64,000 nt of DNA from JABCPE02 sp963530295 (GTDB lineage: Bacteria > Bacteroidota > Bacteroidia > Flavobacteriales > Weeksellaceae). Shown here piece after piece: positions 33,000-42,036 of this stretch. The first letter of the stretch is position 1. Every line of letters begins with the position of its first letter. Both the position numbers and the translations under genes were made by a program. The stretch is taken from NCBI GenBank assembly GCA_963530295.1, contig CAUSCF010000004.1:52748-116747 (forward strand). The letters are read 5' to 3'. A model generated the notes under the pieces. The model ran no database searches, was not told where the DNA came from, and was given only the letters and a program-made list of their open reading frames with translations.

Positions 33000-35054
33000 T
33001 TAAAAATTAAATTGTGTTTTAAATTGAATGTCAATCCCTTTTCCATGAATAAAATACCGCAGTCTATCGGTATAATTTTTATAAAGTGCATTGGTAAGAT
33101 TTTCTACGCCCAAAAAGAATTTTACACTTTTCTTATTATTGTATTCCAGTTCTGCTCCTATTTTCAGCCCCAATAAATGGTAGGCATCAGGAGAGTCCAC
33201 CACGAGGTCAAAATCAGGATTAAACCTTCTCTGTTTCGCGAAATACTGGTGTTCCACCTTTGCATAAAAATTCTTGAAAACAGAAGTCGGAATATTCCAT
33301 TTTAAACTCTGCGAAAGCTGTAATGGCGGTATTTGTGGAAGATACGCCTTTGTATGCTGGTCATCTGCATAGACCAAAGAAAGATTGGAATGATATTCTA
33401 AATTTTTAGAAATAGGAATTCCCACTGCCAAATCTCCTCCACGAAAAAGAGCATCGCTCTGCACAAACTTAAATAGCACTGCTGGACCAGAAAACAACTC
33501 CCTATACTGATGCGTAGGAATGCTGTAAATAAAATTATTAATCGGCTGAACGAATGCAGACAATTCTGCAAAAAATTTATTCCTCTTGTATGACAATTTA
33601 TTGACTATCTTGAGCCCTTTTTCTGCATTTAGGTTTTTATCACCCATATAATAGATGGGAATTCCGTGCTGTTTTCCATTGATATACAGCTCATAAGGCT
33701 CTGGCGCACGCCACGCATATCCCGCATGAGCCACATATTCCAGATGGTCAGCAATCTGATAATGAACTCCCCCACTGTACGAAAAGCTTGAAAAATCTCT
33801 TTTTCCACCATAGAGCTCACCAAACATATCATATCCCAAAGAATTTATCGTTCTAAAATCAAAACGCGCTCCCAGCTCTGCCAGCCATTTTCCTCTTTTA
33901 AACTCGGAAATGAAAAACCCTGCGTAATTATTCAAAACAAAATTCGGAATCGTAGGAACTACGCCTGTTCCTGGCACATTGAAATTTTCTTTTCTCAAAT
34001 AACTTACCCCAAACTGAGTTTCCAATCCTCTAAAATGCGTATTTTTCCAAATCGTTTCCACAAAATGAGAATCAAGTTTGGTATCCTGCGTAGGAATTGT
34101 AGTCCTGTCTAACCTTCTGACATCAAACTCTTTTCGGTGATTATTTTGATATGCATAAACCAAATCAAAATGATTATTCGGACTAAATCTAAATTCCGTT
34201 TCACTCTTCAAGAAATAATGAGCCACATTATGCTTTGGAGCTGTAATATCGTAGGAAAAACCATATGTCGTAATCGGTCTGCCAAGCTTGAGCCTGCTCT
34301 CAAAATCATCTATATTGCTGGATGCAGCGCCATAGAAAATCCCTAATTCTGAATTATATGCACTAAAATACAAATTAGACTTAAATTCATTCTTGCGGTA
34401 TTCCAGCTCAGCAGAATAATTCAGCTCCCGAATTCCTGTATTATTGACATAATAATTTTGAGTCTTATAATCTCCTGCATACTGCGCATTTATCTGGGCT
34501 CTCCATGCCCAGTTTTTACCCAACGCTCCTTCCAAATAACCTCCGCCAGAGACTTTCCCAGAATTAGAATTTCCAGAAAGCATCACTGCACCAGTCAGTT
34601 TTTCACTATAATTAAGGTTTTTAGGAGACAACAGAACCACTCCGCCAAGCGCCCCAGCACCATACCTCACGCTCTGAGCGCCTTTTATTATACTGATATT
34701 CTGCGGAATACCCATACCGATTTCTGGTGCGTGGTCATCAGACCAGTCTTGGCTTTCGAGCTTTACGCCGTTATTTAGGATTAAAATCCTCGTGTTTCCT
34801 AAGCCCTCTATCACAGGTTTTGCGACTGTAGCACCAGCCTGCCGAAGGGTAATCCCCGCCGCTTTGGACAGCACTTCTGAAAGATTTTGACCTATATTTT
34901 CTGAAAGATTTTCTTTAGAAAATTTTACCAGATTATCGGTCGATATGTTTTTATTTACAATTGTAAGCGTGTCAATGTTTTTGGGCGTTACTTCCTGTGA
35001 AAAAAGCATATGAAATCCACAGAAAATAATCCCAAATACCAATTTTTGAGTCAT
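33000..35054 (-). CDS. TonB-dependent outer-membrane receptor
   Basis: The 684-aa protein has a signal peptide (ending HMLFSQ), a plug domain (about 40-150: NLSEVLSKAAGITLRQAG, IEGLGNTRILILNNGVKL, IIKGAQSVRYGAGALGG) and a 22-strand-type barrel ending in QFKTQFNF with terminal Phe. It lacks the N-terminal carboxypeptidase-like domain of SusC proteins. The C-terminal motif FLGVENLTNALYKNYTDRLRY resembles receptors for metal or metal-chelate. It is flanked by a Cys/His small protein and two paralogous lipoproteins, which supports a metal-linked uptake locus (inference). Confidence 0.9.
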   Translation of the reverse strand: MTQKLVFGIIFCGFHMLFSQEVTPKNIDTLTIVNKNISTDNLVKFSKENLSENIGQNLSEVLSKAAGITLRQAGATVAKPVIEGLGNTRILILNNGVKLESQDWSDDHAPEIGMGIPQNISIIKGAQSVRYGAGALGGVVLLSPKNLNYSEKLTGAVMLSGNSNSGKVSGGGYLEGALGKNWAWRAQINAQYAGDYKTQNYYVNNTGIRELNYSAELEYRKNEFKSNLYFSAYNSELGIFYGAASSNIDDFESRLKLGRPITTYGFSYDITAPKHNVAHYFLKSETEFRFSPNNHFDLVYAYQNNHRKEFDVRRLDRTTIPTQDTKLDSHFVETIWKNTHFRGLETQFGVSYLRKENFNVPGTGVVPTIPNFVLNNYAGFFISEFKRGKWLAELGARFDFRTINSLGYDMFGELYGGKRDFSSFSYSGGVHYQIADHLEYVAHAGYAWRAPEPYELYINGKQHGIPIYYMGDKNLNAEKGLKIVNKLSYKRNKFFAELSAFVQPINNFIYSIPTHQYRELFSGPAVLFKFVQSDALFRGGDLAVGIPISKNLEYHSNLSLVYADDQHTKAYLPQIPPLQLSQSLKWNIPTSVFKNFYAKVEHQYFAKQRRFNPDFDLVVDSPDAYHLLGLKIGAELEYNNKKSVKFFLGVENLTNALYKNYTDRLRYFIHGKGIDIQFKTQFNF

Positions 35055-35195
35055 ATAAAATGATTTAATACAAAAATGAAATGGTTGATTTTTTTAAACC
35101 GAAAAATATTTTGTTTGAAAAAGGGAATGCCTTGATTTTAAGTAAAATCAACTACGATATTGACTTTCATCAAATCAATAAACATTCAATAAAAA

Positions 35196-35555
35196 CTAAG
35201 AAAGTACAGGAGGAGCACGGGATTGCCACAGAAGAATTATCCTCTCTGATACGAAAATTTTATACGATGAAAAATATGAGAAATATTCATTTACATGAAT
35301 CTCTGTGAGTGGTTTTTCTGGAAGAATATAGAAATAATTCAATGTGCATAAAAACCCACAGTCACAGTCGTTTTTGGTCTGTAAATGTGCTTTGTGATAG
35401 CAGGCTTTATCGCTGCATTCTGCTATTTTTTCTGTTTTCTGATGTGTTTCCTGATGATACAAACGCACAAACAAGCCTGATACATTCATCACGAAGATGA
35501 GTAGCAGCACCGAAGCCAAAAAAGTTTTAATATGTTTTGCAGTTTTTATCATCAT
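35196..35555 (-). CDS. Small Cys/His-rich membrane-anchored protein upstream of TonB receptor
   Basis: The 119-aa protein has one N-terminal hydrophobic segment (FLASVLLLIFVMNVSGLF) followed by a Cys/His-rich stretch (AECSDKACYHKAH, then DCDCGFLCTL) and a C-terminal SRAPPVLS. This pattern resembles the small HYC_CC_PP-type proteins encoded upstream of TonB receptors in Bacteroidota (recognised from memory, moderate certainty). Five cysteines and several histidines suggest metal handling. It is the first gene of the receptor run, followed by a 141-nt gap to the receptor gene. Confidence 0.72.
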   Translation of the reverse strand: MMIKTAKHIKTFLASVLLLIFVMNVSGLFVRLYHQETHQKTEKIAECSDKACYHKAHLQTKNDCDCGFLCTLNYFYILPEKPLTEIHVNEYFSYFSSYKIFVSERIILLWQSRAPPVLS

Positions 35556-35565
35556 TATTTGATAA
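35546..35565. promoter_or_regulatory. Candidate metalloregulator operator at start of TonB locus
   Basis: A 6-bp perfect inverted repeat TTATCA / TGATAA with an 8-nt AT-rich spacer overlaps the start codon of the Cys/His-rich gene. The AT-rich TNATCA-type halves recall Fur/Zur-like boxes. A TATATTTG -7 element lies just upstream on the minus strand (35572-35579). Chance in AT-rich DNA is possible. Confidence 0.35.
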
Positions 35566-35581
35566 CGGATACAAATATAAT

Positions 35582-36277
35582 CTAAATTTCCGAAAATAAA
35601 AATTCATTACTCAAAAATTTATCAGAAGCCTCCTCTACACTGTACTCTCCTATTTTAGTTCTTCTGAGCTGGGTAAGATAAGCTCCTACACCCAGTTCCT
35701 GCCCTATATCATGAGCCAAAGAGCGAATATAAGTTCCCTTGGAACAGCCCACTAAAAAACGAACATAGGGAATTTCTATCTGAATATCTTTAATGTAGTG
35801 AATTGTTGTTTTTCTGGATTTCATCTCTATGGAAGTTCCTGCTCTCGCTAAGTCATAAGCCCTCTCACCATCAACCTTTATTGCTGAAAAAATAGGCGGT
35901 TTCTGAGTGATTTCGCCTAAAAATTTTTGTAAAACTTCTGTCACAAAATCCTCTGTGATGTGGCTGATGTCCGTAGGGAAAATTTCTGGTTTTTCGGTGT
36001 CGTAAGATTCTGTCTGCACACCAATTTTTATTTCTGTCCAGTATTCTTTCGGTGCATCTTGGATTTCGGATATTTTTTTGGTTGCCCTGCCTGTACATAC
36101 CACGAGAAGCCCCGTAGCTTTAGGGTCAAGAGTTCCCGCATGCCCTACTTTTATTTTCTTAAATTTAAACTCTTTTTTTAGTTTAAATTTCATTTTATTG
36201 ACCGCTTGAAACGAAGTCCAATCCAAGGGCTTATCAACCAGAAAAACCTGACCTTCAAGAATTTGCTCCGCAGTCAT
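35582..36277 (-). CDS. truB: tRNA pseudouridine-55 synthase
   Basis: The 231-aa TruB modifies U55 in the T-loop of tRNA. The motif GHAGTLDPKATGLLVV contains the catalytic Asp51, and KPPIFSAIKVDGERAYDLARAG and CSKGTYIRSLAHDIG are also canonical. It has the short form without a PUA domain. It starts 3 nt after uppP, the last gene of the ftsX-DUF3098-uppP-truB run, a gene order conserved in Flavobacteriia (general knowledge). Confidence 0.96.
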   Translation of the reverse strand: MTAEQILEGQVFLVDKPLDWTSFQAVNKMKFKLKKEFKFKKIKVGHAGTLDPKATGLLVVCTGRATKKISEIQDAPKEYWTEIKIGVQTESYDTEKPEIFPTDISHITEDFVTEVLQKFLGEITQKPPIFSAIKVDGERAYDLARAGTSIEMKSRKTTIHYIKDIQIEIPYVRFLVGCSKGTYIRSLAHDIGQELGVGAYLTQLRRTKIGEYSVEEASDKFLSNEFLFSEI

Positions 36278-36280
36278 TTA

Positions 36281-37102
36281 TTATTTGTTTAAATAAAAAT
36301 AAATGAATAAAACTATTCCGACAATGATTCTATACCAGCCCCAAAACTTAAAGCCATACTTTGCAAGAACATTGATAAAAGTTTTCACTGCTATCATCGC
36401 CACGATGAAAGCCACGATATTTCCGATAATGAAAACCATAACATTTTCTGTAGAAGCCAAAATCATCTCATATCCCTTCTGAGCATTCGGCATTCCCTCT
36501 CCCCAAGTCTTGATAAATACAGAATAAAGCGTAACTGCCATCATCGTAGGGACTGCCAAAAAGAAAGAAAATTCCGCAGATGCCTTTCTGCTAAGCCCTT
36601 GGCTCATTCCTCCAATGATAGACGCCGCAGAACGAGATGTCCCAGGCATCATAGCCAAACACTGCCAAAAGCCAATGGTTACAGCTTTTTTGATGGATAT
36701 ATCTTTCTCATTATCAATCTTTTCCTTATTATCAAACCATTTATCTACAAACAGCAAAACCACTCCTCCCAAAACCAAAACACAAGAGATAACTATCTGA
36801 TTACCAAGCACAGCTTCTATTTTATCATCAAATAATTTTCCTAAAACCAAAGCAGGAACAACGGCACAAGCTAGTTTGATATAAAAATTAAAATTAGAAA
36901 AGTCAAAAAACTTTTTCCAATACAAAACCACAATGGAAAGAATCGCCCCAAACTGAATGGACACTTGGAACATCTTCAGATATTCAGTTTCTTCCATTCC
37001 GAGCAAAGCCGCTGTAAATCCCATATGAGCCGTAGAAGAAATCGGAAGATACTCCGTAAGCCCCTCTACGATTGCAACAATAATAGCTTTTACTATATCC
37101 AT
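36281..37102 (-). CDS. uppP: Undecaprenyl-diphosphatase UppP/BacA
   Basis: This 273-aa polytopic membrane enzyme dephosphorylates undecaprenyl pyrophosphate, recycling the lipid carrier for peptidoglycan and O-antigen. The first signature EGLTEYLPISSTAH lies at 13-26 and the second, MMPGTSRSAASIIGG, lies around residue 152. Eight membrane helices fit the family. Its ATG overlaps the stop of the DUF3098 gene (TAATG), implying coupled translation. Confidence 0.96.
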   Translation of the reverse strand: MDIVKAIIVAIVEGLTEYLPISSTAHMGFTAALLGMEETEYLKMFQVSIQFGAILSIVVLYWKKFFDFSNFNFYIKLACAVVPALVLGKLFDDKIEAVLGNQIVISCVLVLGGVVLLFVDKWFDNKEKIDNEKDISIKKAVTIGFWQCLAMMPGTSRSAASIIGGMSQGLSRKASAEFSFFLAVPTMMAVTLYSVFIKTWGEGMPNAQKGYEMILASTENVMVFIIGNIVAFIVAMIAVKTFINVLAKYGFKFWGWYRIIVGIVLFIYFYLNK

Positions 37103-37374
37103 TATTTATTTCTTTTTAATATAGCAACCACCTGCACCACAAAACCAACAATCACTAATAAAGGCGCTATTCTGATTCTTACCACAGAAAAAATATCATC
37201 ATTCCAGTAGTTTGGGTCAAAAGAGCCATCTGGCTTGGTATTCGCTCCATAGCCCATCATTAGGACAAATCCAAAAGCGATAAGCCCCAAACCTATCAGC
37301 ATCAATTTAAAATTACCCTTGCTGAAATAAAATGTGTTTTCCGTAGATGGTGTTTCTATATTTTTATTTTTCAT
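37102..37374 (-). CDS. DUF3098 small membrane protein
   Basis: The 90-aa protein has two membrane helices (LMLIGLGLIAFGFVLMMGYG and IRIAPLLVIVGFVVQVVAIL) separated by a short loop (NTKPDGSFDPNYWNDDIFS) that is characteristic of DUF3098. The family is restricted to Bacteroidota and usually sits between ftsX and uppP, as here. Its function is unknown. A role in envelope or division processes is inferred from the fixed gene order. Confidence 0.88.
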   Translation of the reverse strand: MKNKNIETPSTENTFYFSKGNFKLMLIGLGLIAFGFVLMMGYGANTKPDGSFDPNYWNDDIFSVVRIRIAPLLVIVGFVVQVVAILKRNK

Positions 37375-37384
37375 CGATTTTAAA

Positions 37385-38284
37385 TTAAGAATAATACAAA
37401 TCGTCAGTTTTTGTTTTCAAGAATCTCCATGTCGCAAATATCGTACTGAAAACCGTAATACCGATTCCCACGACTACCACGCCCAATATCAGCCATATGA
37501 ATTTATTAGTATCTGGAACAAACTCAGAACCAATCTGATTTGTAAAATAATACCACGCTGAAAAAAGGAATACAAGCCCAATAAACGCTCCTATAGAACC
37601 TAAAATAACAGCTTCTTTTATAAATGGTTTTAATATAAATCTTCTTCTCGCTCCCACTAGTTGCATCGTCTTGATAATGAATCTTTTAGAGAAAATTTTA
37701 AGACGGATAGAGCTGTTTATAAGCACAATAGCTATTATCAAGAATAATACGGTAAATCCTATAATCCACAGCAAAATTCTATCCAAATTATAATAGACTT
37801 CCTGTGTCATTTTGGTGTCATTTTTCACCTCTTTTACTCCTTTTATTCCTTGTAAATGCTTCATTACAGCATTTATAGTATCAGGAGCTACATAGGCTGG
37901 CTTTAGGGTAACCTCTACCGATGGAGGGAAAATATTTTCCTCGAAAAGCCCCTCTGTGTCTATTCCCAGCTGTTTTTTAGCTATTATTTTTGCTTCTTCT
38001 TTGGTAATAAATTTTGTCTTTTTTACATATTTCTGTTCAGAAATCAATTTGTATGTTTCCTGCTGATATTCACCAGCTTTTGCAGAATCTTTAGGATCCA
38101 GATATTCATCAAAATACACTGCAATGACCAGCTGCTCCTTGATATAGTCAGAATATTTCTGTGCATTTATCAAAATCAACCCAAAAAGTCCAACCAAAAA
38201 AAGAACCAATGAGATACTGACAACCACCGTAATATTACTGGAACGCAGCCTTCTTCTATTAAAATCATCTATTGAATGTGCCAT
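37385..38284 (-). CDS. ftsX: Cell-division permease-like protein FtsX
   Basis: The 299-aa protein has the FtsX layout: one N-terminal membrane helix (about residues 20-40), a periplasmic domain of about 130 residues (VYFDEYLDPKDS...KTKFITKEEAK), then three helices. The tail contains the family motif IIKTMQLVGARRRFILKPF. With FtsE it regulates peptidoglycan hydrolases at the division site. FtsE is not adjacent here, as in other flavobacteria. It is the first gene of the four-gene run ending in truB. Confidence 0.92.
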   Translation of the reverse strand: MAHSIDDFNRRRLRSSNITVVVSISLVLFLVGLFGLILINAQKYSDYIKEQLVIAVYFDEYLDPKDSAKAGEYQQETYKLISEQKYVKKTKFITKEEAKIIAKKQLGIDTEGLFEENIFPPSVEVTLKPAYVAPDTINAVMKHLQGIKGVKEVKNDTKMTQEVYYNLDRILLWIIGFTVLFLIIAIVLINSSIRLKIFSKRFIIKTMQLVGARRRFILKPFIKEAVILGSIGAFIGLVFLFSAWYYFTNQIGSEFVPDTNKFIWLILGVVVVGIGITVFSTIFATWRFLKTKTDDLYYS

Positions 38285-38387
38285 TTGATAAATTTTTCGG
38301 CTAAAATAGAAAAAATCTCGCTAAATCAAAGTAGGAATACGAAAAAATTGATGTTAATTAAATCATAAATTTTGTTTCAAAAAGCCT

Positions 38388-38395
38388 TAACTTTG
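38388..38395 (+). promoter_or_regulatory. Candidate -7 element for rsmA
   Basis: TAACTTTG matches TAnnTTTG 19 nt upstream of the rsmA ATG. The nearest TTG is only 13 nt away, so the -33 part is unclear. Confidence 0.35.
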
Positions 38396-38414
38396 CCGAA
38401 AAATTTAGAATTTA

Positions 38415-39191
38415 ATGAGTGTAAAGGCCAAAAAACACCTCGGACAGCATTTCCTAACCGATGAAAATATCGCAAAAAAAATAGCAAACAGCCTCCAATT
38501 CAGCGGGTATGATAAAGTCTTGGAAGTAGGCCCAGGGATGGGTATCCTCACCAAATATCTTTTAGAAAAAGAAACCGAAACCTTTGTGGCAGAGATAGAT
38601 ACAGAGTCTATTGCCTACCTCAAAGAACACTATCCTCAGCTAAAAGAAAACCATTTCGTGGGAGATTTCCTGAAAACAGATTTTTCTAAAATCTTTCCAA
38701 ATGAGCAAGTAGCTGTGATAGGGAATTTCCCTTACAATATTTCTTCGCAGATTTTATTTCATATCATAGAAAACTATCAGCAGATACCAGAAATGGCGGG
38801 AATGTTCCAAAAAGAAGTAGCCGAACGAACAGCAGCCGTTCCCAGAACGAAAGATTATGGAATTTTGTCTGTGATGGTTCAGGCTTATTATGATGTCAAA
38901 TATCTTTTCACGGTTCATGAAAATGTTTTCAATCCACCACCAAAAGTGAAATCTGGCGTGATTTCATTGCTGAGAAATCCCAAAGAAGGACTTGCAGGAA
39001 ATGAAACTTTATTCAAAAATATCGTAAAAGCTGGTTTTAACCAAAGAAGAAAAAAACTCAGCAATGCACTAAAAGTTTTGAACATACCAGAGGGACTTTC
39101 TGGTCATAATTTCTTAAATTTGCGGGCAGAAGAACTTTCAGTGCAAGACTTCATCTCATTTACCAATGAGTGGAAAGAAAATCTAAAATAA
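38415..39191 (+). CDS. rsmA: 16S rRNA A1518/A1519 dimethyltransferase
   Basis: The 258-aa KsgA/RsmA enzyme dimethylates two adenines at the 3' end of 16S rRNA. The opening AKKHLGQHFLTDENIA, SAM motif I EVGPGMG (38-44) and catalytic NFPY (104-107) are all present, and the C-terminal helical domain contains KAGFNQRRKKLSNAL. It lies 3 nt before mgtE and is probably cotranscribed. Confidence 0.97.
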   Translation: MSVKAKKHLGQHFLTDENIAKKIANSLQFSGYDKVLEVGPGMGILTKYLLEKETETFVAEIDTESIAYLKEHYPQLKENHFVGDFLKTDFSKIFPNEQVAVIGNFPYNISSQILFHIIENYQQIPEMAGMFQKEVAERTAAVPRTKDYGILSVMVQAYYDVKYLFTVHENVFNPPPKVKSGVISLLRNPKEGLAGNETLFKNIVKAGFNQRRKKLSNALKVLNIPEGLSGHNFLNLRAEELSVQDFISFTNEWKENLK

Positions 39192-39194
39192 CCC

Positions 39195-40544
39195 ATGCCA
39201 AAAGAAGAAAATATCTATCAGCCGCTGCTTTCGTACATTGAAGAGAAAAATGCAAAAGCCATTTCGGAAATTATTTCAGAGATGGAGGCGGTGGATATTG
39301 CCAATTTGTTTGGGATTTTAGATGATTCTCAAAGGGTATTTCTCTACGAACTCATGGACAATGATGTTTCTGCGGAAATGCTTTTGTACATCGATGAAGA
39401 AGACCGAAAAGAATTCCTAAAAAACTTCTCCACCAAAGAAATCGCAGAAGAAATCATTGGTGAGATAAATTCTGATGATGCTGCGGACATTATCGCTGAA
39501 CTTCCTGAACATCAGCAAAATGAAATCATCCAACATATTGATGATAACGAACTGGCACAGAGCATCGTAGAACTCCTCCGCTATGACGACCATGTAGCGG
39601 GAAGTCTCATGGCTACGGAGCTGGTAAAAGTAGACCATAATCTATCCATCATCGCCGCAGTAAGGGAAATGCGCAAACAAGCCGAAGACATGGACGAAGT
39701 CTATTCTATCTATGTGGTGGATGAACAAGACAAACTCCTCGGCACCCTCAGTTTAAAAAAACTACTTACCACCAGCACTTCTTCCAAGGTTTCGGATGTG
39801 TATAATTCCAAAATAAGATGTGTGCAGGACAATGAACCTGCTGAAGATGTGGCGCGATACATGCAGAAATACGACCTTTTTGAAGTGCCTGTAATAGATG
39901 CTTTGGGAAGGTTAGTCGGAAGAATTACCATAGATGATGTCATGGACTTTATCAAAGAAGAAACGGATAAAGACTACCAGCTAGCATCAGGGATTGCTAC
40001 AGATATTGACTCTACAGACACTATTCTAAACATTACCAAAGCTCGTCTTCCGTGGCTGTTCATCGGAATGGTGGGCGGTCTGATAGGTTCACGAGTTTTA
40101 CAAGGAAATGAAGAAGCGATGAGCCATGTTCCTGCCTTAATGTTCTTCGTTCCACTGATAGCGGCTACCGCTGGAAACATCGGCGTACAGGCTTCAGCGA
40201 TTATCGTGCAAGGGCTTGCTAACAATACTTTGGGACAAAATACCCTAAAAACCCTAATGAAAGAAGTGAGCGTAGCTGTGGCTTCGGGAATGATTTTATC
40301 ACTGATTATTTTGGGATTCAATCTATTTGTCAATCATCATGATATGATGATTTCCATTACGATTTCCGTAGCTCTGCTTTCTGTCATCATCATTGCCGCG
40401 ATGATAGGCACCATTGTTCCTATCTTTCTCAACAAAAATAAAATAGACCCAGCCATTGCCACAGGTCCATTCATTACCACTTCCAACGATATCCTTGGTG
40501 TGATGGTTTATTTCACGATTGCAAAATTAATTTTAGGACTTTAA
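39195..40544 (+). CDS. mgtE: Magnesium transporter MgtE
   Basis: The 449-aa protein has the complete MgtE layout. The N-terminal superhelical domain (about 1-130, DDAADIIAELPEHQQNEI) is followed by a CBS pair (about 131-255, containing AGSLMATELVKV and ITIDDVMDFIKEE) and a C-terminal five-helix pore domain (about 285-449, containing VPLIAATAGNIGVQ). The cytosolic part senses Mg2+ and gates the pore. It is cotranscribed with rsmA and ends at a hairpin terminator. Confidence 0.96.
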   Translation: MPKEENIYQPLLSYIEEKNAKAISEIISEMEAVDIANLFGILDDSQRVFLYELMDNDVSAEMLLYIDEEDRKEFLKNFSTKEIAEEIIGEINSDDAADIIAELPEHQQNEIIQHIDDNELAQSIVELLRYDDHVAGSLMATELVKVDHNLSIIAAVREMRKQAEDMDEVYSIYVVDEQDKLLGTLSLKKLLTTSTSSKVSDVYNSKIRCVQDNEPAEDVARYMQKYDLFEVPVIDALGRLVGRITIDDVMDFIKEETDKDYQLASGIATDIDSTDTILNITKARLPWLFIGMVGGLIGSRVLQGNEEAMSHVPALMFFVPLIAATAGNIGVQASAIIVQGLANNTLGQNTLKTLMKEVSVAVASGMILSLIILGFNLFVNHHDMMISITISVALLSVIIIAAMIGTIVPIFLNKNKIDPAIATGPFITTSNDILGVMVYFTIAKLILGL

Positions 40545-40563
40545 AAAAATTAGGCTAAAAAAA

Positions 40564-40600
40564 CAGCCACAAGTTTCAACTTATGGCTGCGTCAATTTTT
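40564..40600. terminator. Terminator between mgtE and OM-barrel gene
   Basis: A 12-bp stem with one mismatch (cagccacaagtt / aacttatggctg) with a 2-nt loop is followed by T-rich sequence. It lies between convergent genes. Confidence 0.7.
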
Positions 40601-41468
40601 ATTTGTTTTTTCTTGTTTGGAAAATATATCCAACTCCGAAATTCACCTGTCCAAAAACAAAATCTTGTTGTGCTTTGTCTGGTCTATTGTTTAGCGTTGT
40701 CTTCACATCAGGCATGTTGATATAGCCATATTTCGCCTCTACTCTTGCCATCAGATGTTTCCAGAAAACAAAATTCAAACTCGCTCTAGCATCTAGTCCA
40801 AATCCCGCCACATGGAAACGGTCGCTTCTCTCATTTCCAAAAAGTTTAACATTAGATTTTGGATATAAAACTCCTAAACCTCCACCGTAAGACCAAGTAA
40901 TATTAAAATTATTCCCTTGATATATTTTATTATACTTCTCAGCCCCGATGTTTACATAATTAAGCCCATCTGTATGCTCAAATGTAAGGAATTCTCCATC
41001 TGTCAAATCCACTTTTCCATCTCTAACCATCGCTGCATAGTGAGGGTCAGAAATTTTCCCAGTAAAATCTGTCGTTTGGTCTTGTTTCATCACATATTTC
41101 ATATGGTCTAGCGCCAAAACAAGAGCCAAATTATCCTTAATAAAATACCCTATTCTAGCATTAGTCTGAGGAATTGTAACACGAAGTGGATTAAGATAAT
41201 CATCAAAACTAAAGTCTGTCGGTCTATCTTTAGCTATCATATTATGAAGCGTAAAATCATAGCCATTTCCTCTGAAATGAACATCTGAATTACTATAAAT
41301 AGCCCTATTCCAGCCCCAATACAAAAATATCGCTCCTTTTCTGTAAGGATTATAGGCTGTTTTGTTTACAATAGAAAGGTCTGCTTGTGTCTCTGACACA
41401 GGTTTTTCCTGCGCCGAAACAAAATTCATTCCCACCAAAAATGACAATAAAATTCCTGCTTTTTTCAT
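40599..41468 (-). CDS. Outer-membrane beta-barrel protein
   Basis: The 289-aa protein has a signal peptide (MKKAGILLSFLVGMNFVSAQ) and alternating strands such as VFWKHLMARVEAKYGYINM and FVFGQVNFGVGYIF. It looks like a small outer-membrane barrel of the flavobacterial type. A block near residue 35 (GAIFLYWGWNRAIYSNSDV) is conserved in a family I know only as hypothetical. I start at the ATG giving MKKAGIL; one two codons further upstream is also possible. Function is unknown. Confidence 0.75.
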   Translation of the reverse strand: MKKAGILLSFLVGMNFVSAQEKPVSETQADLSIVNKTAYNPYRKGAIFLYWGWNRAIYSNSDVHFRGNGYDFTLHNMIAKDRPTDFSFDDYLNPLRVTIPQTNARIGYFIKDNLALVLALDHMKYVMKQDQTTDFTGKISDPHYAAMVRDGKVDLTDGEFLTFEHTDGLNYVNIGAEKYNKIYQGNNFNITWSYGGGLGVLYPKSNVKLFGNERSDRFHVAGFGLDARASLNFVFWKHLMARVEAKYGYINMPDVKTTLNNRPDKAQQDFVFGQVNFGVGYIFQTRKNK

Positions 41469-41521
41469 AATCAATTATTATTTTTATCTTTTACTAAGTA
41501 ATTAAATTTCTTTAAAATTAG

Positions 41522-41556
41522 AAATCGGTTTAAAGAAATTCGCTTTAAACCGATAC
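41522..41556 (-). terminator. Terminator of secG
   Basis: A perfect 12-bp stem (atcggtttaaag / ctttaaaccgat) with a 7-nt loop lies just downstream of the secG stop on the minus strand. Confidence 0.75.
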
Positions 41557-41578
41557 TCACATAATTATTAACCCAAAT

Positions 41579-41914
41579 TTATTTTGTCTTTGCTGACTCG
41601 TCAGCTTTCACTGGTGTCTTTGCTGCATTACTTGGCGCAGTAGTATGAGGCTTCTCATTTGGTATCACAACTGCAGAAGGCTTCGCTGTAAGCACCACAC
41701 TTAGAAAAATAAGCCCTACCACGACACCACCAAGTGTCCATGTAGCTTTCTCCATAAAATCATTAGTTCTCTGTATCCCAAAAGATGCAGAAGATGCTCC
41801 TCCAAAAGTTCCTGAAAGCCCTCCTCCTTTAGGATTTTGAGCTAAAATAATAATAGCTAACAAAATACATGCAATGATGATAGCAACCATCAGTAGTATA
41901 AATATTGTACTCAT
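41579..41914 (-). CDS. secG: Preprotein translocase subunit SecG
   Basis: The 111-aa SecG has two membrane helices (IFILLMVAIIIACILLAIII and TLGGVVVGLIFLSVVLT) around the conserved QNPKGGGLSGTFGG turn (about residues 26-39) and FGIQRTNDFMEKATW. The tail is Pro/Ala/Lys-rich and soluble. It forms the SecYEG channel. I chose the ATG at 41914 (MSTIFILL) because the 21 residues upstream lack similarity to SecG. Confidence 0.93.
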   Translation of the reverse strand: MSTIFILLMVAIIIACILLAIIILAQNPKGGGLSGTFGGASSASFGIQRTNDFMEKATWTLGGVVVGLIFLSVVLTAKPSAVVIPNEKPHTTAPSNAAKTPVKADESAKTK

Positions 41915-42036
41915 TTTACCATCTAAGTTTAGTCGGCAAATATAATAATTTTCTTTAACATGAAAAATAGATTTCACAAAAACTTTCTACATAAATTTAG
42001 ACAATAAAATCATATATTTGCGTAAATTATTAAAAA

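Noticed and set aside
35081..35308. 75-codon plus-strand frame in the gap upstream of the TonB receptor
   Set aside because: It overlaps the Cys/His-rich gene on the other strand, has no recognisable features and is probably chance.
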